From Bradyrhizobium japonicum USDA 6 (lineage in GTDB: Bacteria > Pseudomonadota > Alphaproteobacteria > Rhizobiales > Xanthobacteraceae): a stretch of DNA of 64,000 nt. Shown here in pieces: positions 60,855 to 64,000 of the stretch. Numbering within the stretch: position 1 is the stretch's first letter; each line of letters opens with the position of its first letter. The stretch covers positions 4,256,001 through 4,320,000 of the forward strand of contig NC_017249.1 in assembly GCF_000284375.1 (NCBI RefSeq). The letters are read 5' to 3'. The notes beneath the pieces were generated by a model that saw only the letters and a program-made list of their open reading frames with translations, was not told the origin of the DNA and ran no database searches. The position numbers were made by a program, and so were the translations under genes.

Positions 60855-61001
60855 CACGGGGAATTATCCCTCGACGGAGGCCCGGCGGCGAACAAACGCA
60901 CCGTCTCCGGCCGAGCCGCGTTGCCGCGCAGACACTTGCCCGGCAAACAGCTAAACGCCCTGCGGCAGGCAAGGTTCCAATGATGGGATCGCGGGCCTGG
61001 C

Positions 61002-61430
61002 TCACGCTGCCGGCGCGGGCACCAGTCCGTAGCGCAGCATCGTCTCTTTCATCTTCGCGGGATCGGGCGGCGCGCCGGCCGACAGGAGTACGGCCATCTC
61101 CATGAAATATTGCGGGCCCAGCACCCCCGGGCTCAGGATGCACAGGCATGTTGCCGGTCCCGTCGAACGGTTGGTGAAGCCGTGCACGATGCCGCGCTTG
61201 ATGAAGACCGATTCTCCGGGGCCGAGATCGCTCTGCTTGCCGTCGATCGTCCAGGTCGATACGCCGGACAGCCCGTAGATGGTTTCGTCCCAGCGGTCGT
61301 GATAATGTGGGATCGGCATCCGCGCATTCGGCTGGAGCGTCATTTCGAAGATGTCGACGCTGCCGCCGGTGTCGTCCTTGCTGTGCAGGAAGCGGAGCTG
61401 AAGCGTACCGAAACTGATGATGTCGGACAT
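61002..61430 (-). CDS. Cupin domain-containing protein
   Basis: A 142-residue cupin. Motif 1: MPIPHYHDRWDETIYGLSG (HxH...E metal ligands); motif 2: LGPGESVFIKRGIVHGFTN (H). The protein is a mono-cupin with a likely metal centre; functions include dioxygenation and isomerisation, none assignable. ATG 61430 (MSDIISFGTL). It lies 64 nt downstream of the PAS_5 gene in the same orientation, so a shared transcript is possible. Confidence 0.83.
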   Translation of the reverse strand: MSDIISFGTLQLRFLHSKDDTGGSVDIFEMTLQPNARMPIPHYHDRWDETIYGLSGVSTWTIDGKQSDLGPGESVFIKRGIVHGFTNRSTGPATCLCILSPGVLGPQYFMEMAVLLSAGAPPDPAKMKETMLRYGLVPAPAA

Positions 61431-61494
61431 GGCTGTGTCATCCCGGTGAGGGGCCGCATCGAAGTCGCGTCGTTCGCCCACATCGGAGCGAAAA

Positions 61495-62049
61495 CTACCT
61501 CAGCCCCTCATACACCATCAGCCCGCGTGCGATCTGCAATTTGCGGATTGCGCGCGGCAGCAGCTTCTCTGGCTGGTGCAGATAGCGCCAGGAGGTGAGG
61601 GCGAATGCGGACAACGTGCCGCATTCGTCGTTGAACGGTGCGAGCACGCCGGTGACACTCACCGGCGTATGCGGGCGGGCGTTGAAGGGCAGCAGCAGCA
61701 GCTCGAGATGCGCCTTGCTGCCGTCCTCGCGCGCGGCGGTAACACCGGCGATCGCACCTAACGTCTCGTCGGCGACGATCGTGGTGATCTCCTCGATCTC
61801 GCTGCGGCTGGCCTCGGTGAACAGCGCCGCAAAGCTCTGGTCCTTGAGGTCGAGCCCCGCGAGCGCGCAGACGCGCGTGCCGGCGACGCGGAACGGGAAG
61901 CCGAGGTTTTGTTCGCAGGACAGCACGAAGATGTCGCCGAGCAGGCCGCGGACCGCGGCAGGATCGATATCGGCCCGATCAGGGGCCCGCGCAGTGCCGC
62001 GCTTCTTGTCCCAATACGCGAAGAACGCGCGGCTCGACGGATGTTTCAT
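61495..62049 (-). CDS. PAS_5 (DUF1457) family protein
   Basis: A 184-residue single-domain protein of the alphaproteobacterial PAS_5 type. The N-terminus FFAYWDKKRGTARAPDRADID and the core VLSCEQNLGFPFRVAGTRVCALAGLDLKD are typical. It carries no HTH or kinase domain, so it probably acts as a small-molecule sensor or adaptor. ATG 62049 (MKHPSSRAFF). Divergent from the rhomboid region. Confidence 0.82.
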   Translation of the reverse strand: MKHPSSRAFFAYWDKKRGTARAPDRADIDPAAVRGLLGDIFVLSCEQNLGFPFRVAGTRVCALAGLDLKDQSFAALFTEASRSEIEEITTIVADETLGAIAGVTAAREDGSKAHLELLLLPFNARPHTPVSVTGVLAPFNDECGTLSAFALTSWRYLHQPEKLLPRAIRKLQIARGLMVYEGLR

Positions 62050-62215
62050 GACTGAACGCTTACCCCGGGGCGCTAGCTCGCGGGACAGACCTGTCCCGCT
62101 TCAGTGCACCCGCGATCCCTCTCGTTGTTGTGCAGGAGGGGATTTGCAGCGTCCATGCCGTGGAGGCGTTTTCGGGCCCCCGGAGGCCGTCTTTGCGTCG
62201 TTAACGTTAAATTAA

Positions 62216-62428
62216 CTACGCGCTTTCCGTCCGGCGCCCCGCTGCTATGGTGATCGCGGTCGCAAGCCTCGCCGCTTTCATCCAGGTTTTCGGCGGGGCC
62301 TGTACACGGGCGTCAAACAGTTTGGCCACGGGCCGCGGGGAGGGGTGGGGATACACCTTATTCCTCTGGGTACCGGAAGACCGACACGGACAGGCAGGGC
62401 TTTCCCAGGGCCCTGCCTTTTCCTTTTG
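62216..62428 (+). ncRNA. Candidate small RNA or long leader ending in a terminator
   Basis: A GC-rich stretch ends in a textbook intrinsic terminator (GGCAGGGC / GCCCTGCC, then TTTTCCTTTT at 62418-62427). It sits inside what would be the N-terminus of the rhomboid gene, whose first 60-90 codons (VFGGACTRASNSLATGRGEG...) look non-coding and contain no other ATG. The best reading is that a transcript starts near 62200-62250 and stops at 62428. No recognised RNA family motif is visible. Confidence 0.4.
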
Positions 62429-63323
62429 TGCACTTGCGCAAGGCCGGCAAAGGCGACTATCTCCAAGGCCTGTCGTCAAGCCTGTCGCTCCGATCGCGCC
62501 TGAAAGCGAAGCTGCCTTGGATTCCCCGCAAGATTCTCCGCCGGAGATACCGGCCGTTGTCGAGGAGGCTCCGCGCGAGCCGATCCTGACGCTGCCGGTC
62601 GCGCTGACCGCCTATATCCTCCTTTTGGCGGTGATCCATCTGCGGGTGCTGCTGCCGCCGGAGCTCGAGAACTGGACTATCGACGTCTTCGGCTTCATCC
62701 CGAAACGCTACGATTCCTCGCTGCTCAATCTGCAGATCCCCGGCGGGGCCGGCGCCAAGGTCTGGACCTTCGTCACCTATTCGCTGCTGCACGCCAATCT
62801 GACCCATCTCGGCTTCAACGTGCTGTGGCTGCTGCCGTTCGGCAGCGCGCTGGCGCGGCGCTTTGGCGCGATCAGGTTCTTCCTGTTTCTCGCGGTGACG
62901 GCAGCGGCCGGCGCGCTCGCCCATCTCGTCACCCATGAGCACGCGGTGGCGCCGATGATCGGCGCCTCGGCCTCGGTGTCCGGCGCGATGGCGGCGGCGA
63001 TCCGCTTTGCCTTTGTCCGCGGCAGCTTCCTGTCGTTCAGCCGATCCGACGCCGATACCGCCGCAAGGGTTCCGGCACTGCCGCTGTCGCGCGCACTGCG
63101 CGACGGGCGGGTGGTCGGCTTCCTCGCCGTCTGGTTCGGCGTCAACATCATCTTCGGCGTCGGCGCGATCGGCGTCGATTCCGAAACCACGAGTGTCGCC
63201 TGGCAGGCACATATCGGCGGCTTCTTCGCCGGCCTTCTGCTGTTCGCGCTGTTCGATCCCGTGCCGCGCGTGCGAAACGATGCTGCGGATGCGTCATCAC
63301 AGGACATTTCAAACCGCATTTGA
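62247..63323 (+). CDS. Rhomboid family intramembrane serine protease, start uncertain
   Basis: The coherent part begins about 62500 and runs to 63323. Seven hydrophobic helices, with the rhomboid motifs HANLTHLGFNVLWL (loop 1), catalytic serine region MIGASASVSGAMAA (the usual GASG is varied to GASA), and catalytic His in SVAWQAHIGGFFAG. It cuts transmembrane substrates within the membrane. The ATG at 62247 leads through a terminator and non-coding-like residues, and no other ATG occurs before the catalytic part. TTG 62517 (in AALDSPQDS) is the best internal start; the true one is unresolved. The N-terminal domain is cytoplasmic and Pro/Glu-rich. Confidence 0.75.
   Translation: MVIAVASLAAFIQVFGGACTRASNSLATGRGEGWGYTLFLWVPEDRHGQAGLSQGPAFSFCALAQGRQRRLSPRPVVKPVAPIAPESEAALDSPQDSPPEIPAVVEEAPREPILTLPVALTAYILLLAVIHLRVLLPPELENWTIDVFGFIPKRYDSSLLNLQIPGGAGAKVWTFVTYSLLHANLTHLGFNVLWLLPFGSALARRFGAIRFFLFLAVTAAAGALAHLVTHEHAVAPMIGASASVSGAMAAAIRFAFVRGSFLSFSRSDADTAARVPALPLSRALRDGRVVGFLAVWFGVNIIFGVGAIGVDSETTSVAWQAHIGGFFAGLLLFALFDPVPRVRNDAADASSQDISNRI
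62393..62427 (+). terminator. Rho-independent terminator upstream of the rhomboid coding part
   Basis: GGCAGGGC (62393-62400) and GCCCTGCC (62410-62417) form an 8-bp stem around a 9-nt loop, followed by TTTTCCTTTT. It is in the rightward orientation inside a nominal reading frame. Confidence 0.7.
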
Positions 63324-63512
63324 AGCGGCGCTTGCGGCGTCGCCCGAATTCATCCATCATTCCCGAGAAGAATGTTCCGAAGCGACAAGCCGCTAGCGGC
63401 GATGCTTCGCAAAGCGCCTCAGCGTGCAACTGGCGCCTAAACTGTTAGTTGAAGACTCGACGAACAAGTCCGGCCGCGAAATGCGGACGGATCCGATTCA
63501 GGGAGGCCGACA

Positions 63513-63941
63513 ATGACGGTACGTTCCATTCTCAACACCAAGGGCCACCAGATCATGAGCGTCGAGCCCGACGCCAAGCTGGCTGCCGCGGTCAAACTGC
63601 TCGGCGAGAAGAAGATCGGCGCGGTGCTGGTGATGAACCAGAGCCGGCTCGAAGGCATCCTGTCCGAGCGCGACATCGTGCGCGTGATCGGCGAGCGCGG
63701 CGCCGGCGCGCTGGAGGAGCCGGTCACTCAGGTCATGACGCGTAAGGTCGTGACCTGCAAGGAGACCGACACGGTCGCCGAACTCATGGAGACGATGACC
63801 ACCGGCAAGTTCCGCCATCTGCCCGTCGTCGACGGCGGCAAGGTGGTGGGCCTGATCTCGATCGGCGACATCGTCAAGCGCCGCGTCCAGGAATACGAGG
63901 CCGAACAGGAAGCCCTGCGCGACTATATCAAGACGGCCTGA
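63513..63941 (+). CDS. CBS-domain pair protein
   Basis: A 142-residue cytosolic protein with two CBS domains. The first (about 10-65) reads SVEPDAKLAAAVKLLGEKKIGAVLV..ILSERDIVRVI, the second (about 75-130) reads VVTCKETDTVAELMETMTTGKFRHLPVV..LISIGDIVK. The pair forms a Bateman module that binds adenosine nucleotides (AMP, ATP or SAM). Small stand-alone CBS proteins are common in rhizobia as energy sensors. ATG 63513 follows GGGAGG. No partner is adjacent inside the window. Confidence 0.88.
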   Translation: MTVRSILNTKGHQIMSVEPDAKLAAAVKLLGEKKIGAVLVMNQSRLEGILSERDIVRVIGERGAGALEEPVTQVMTRKVVTCKETDTVAELMETMTTGKFRHLPVVDGGKVVGLISIGDIVKRRVQEYEAEQEALRDYIKTA

Positions 63942-63960
63942 GCGACCTCACTGGTCGGCC

Positions 63961-64000
63961 TCACTCGTCTGCCTTGGACTCGCCCGCTTTAGGCGCGTGG
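63961..64000 (-). CDS. 3' end of a leftward gene, cut by the window edge
   Basis: A leftward frame terminates at TGA 63961-63963 and stays open to the edge, giving the C-terminal residues HAPKAGESKADE. The composition is protein-like (charged, Lys/Glu/Ala), and the stop lies 20 nt from the convergent CBS gene. Only 12 residues are visible, so the product is not identifiable. Confidence 0.35.
   Translation of the reverse strand, partial: HAPKAGESKADE

Noticed and set aside
45199..62352. Identical 16-mer GGGGAGGGGTGGGGAT near 45199 and 62337
   Set aside because: In a 64-kb G-rich window such a low-complexity match can arise by chance and the flanks do not align.
1..64000. CRISPR arrays, prophage, integrases and insertion sequences
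   Set aside because: No regularly spaced direct repeats, cas genes, transposase or phage genes are visible anywhere; repeats present are short palindromes.

Overview
The window is 64 kb of GC-rich chromosome that reads as an alphaproteobacterium of the Bradyrhizobium/Nitrobacteraceae type. The assignment is an inference from gene content: a cysE-DUF3126 pair, a phasin, BTLCP transglutaminase and CYTH-CHAD proteins, PAS_5-type proteins, frequent GTG/TTG starts, and short palindromic intergenic elements of the kind common in that lineage. I see no rRNA, transposase, integrase, prophage or CRISPR array. One tRNA, tRNA-Leu(UAA), is present. The region looks like stable core/accessory chromosome rich in transport and catabolic genes.

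Region 1 (1-14.9 kb) is a catabolic and transport block. It holds a partial quinone oxidoreductase, a crotonase, and a leftward run of dppB/dppC permeases, a fused dppD-dppF ATPase, an M81 (MlrC-like) metallopeptidase, an M20 amidohydrolase and an amidase. Upstream, also leftward, lie a DadA-like FAD amino-acid dehydrogenase preceded by a tandem glycine riboswitch, and a CPG2-type M20 carboxypeptidase. A divergent family-5 solute-binding protein completes the transporter, but its signal peptide carries an apparent one-base frameshift. Together these look like uptake and breakdown of a peptide- or amide-like nutrient feeding amino-acid oxidation.

Region 2 (14.9-34 kb) is mixed. It has three large polytopic membrane proteins (GT39-like, GT87-like and an unidentified 478-residue one), a PAP2-type phosphatase, a TetR regulator beside a Bcr/CflA efflux pump and a divergent crotonase (with a perfect palindrome between them), tRNA-Leu, a lipoprotein, an FAD monooxygenase, a zf-CHCC protein, an alpha/beta hydrolase, cysE-DUF3126, a thioesterase, a gamma-carbonic anhydrase, an RMF-like 54-residue gene hidden behind it, and small exported proteins.

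Region 3 (34-45 kb) contains a PotABCD-type ABC transporter operon ending in an Asp/Glu-racemase-family gene, with a divergent GntR/FCD regulator. Then comes a broken glutaminase next to an HdeD-family gene (possibly the remains of an acid-resistance locus), a secreted amidohydrolase and a CYTH-CHAD protein.

Region 4 (45-64 kb) holds a BTLCP peptidase, a tandem-PilZ protein, two MFS transporters, hydrolase/GNAT/alcohol dehydrogenase/VOC/cupin genes separated by three copies of one dispersed repeat, a metallophosphoesterase, a DbpA-like DEAD-box helicase, a polyglycine-tailed exported protein, a phasin, a Crp/Fnr regulator, a PAS_5 protein, a rhomboid protease preceded by a terminator-bearing leader or small RNA, and a two-CBS-domain protein. 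No complete novel defence or mobile system is visible. The most noteworthy items are the glycine riboswitch on an amino-acid dehydrogenase, the frameshifted binding protein, the decayed glutaminase, the hidden RMF-like gene and the transcript upstream of the rhomboid.
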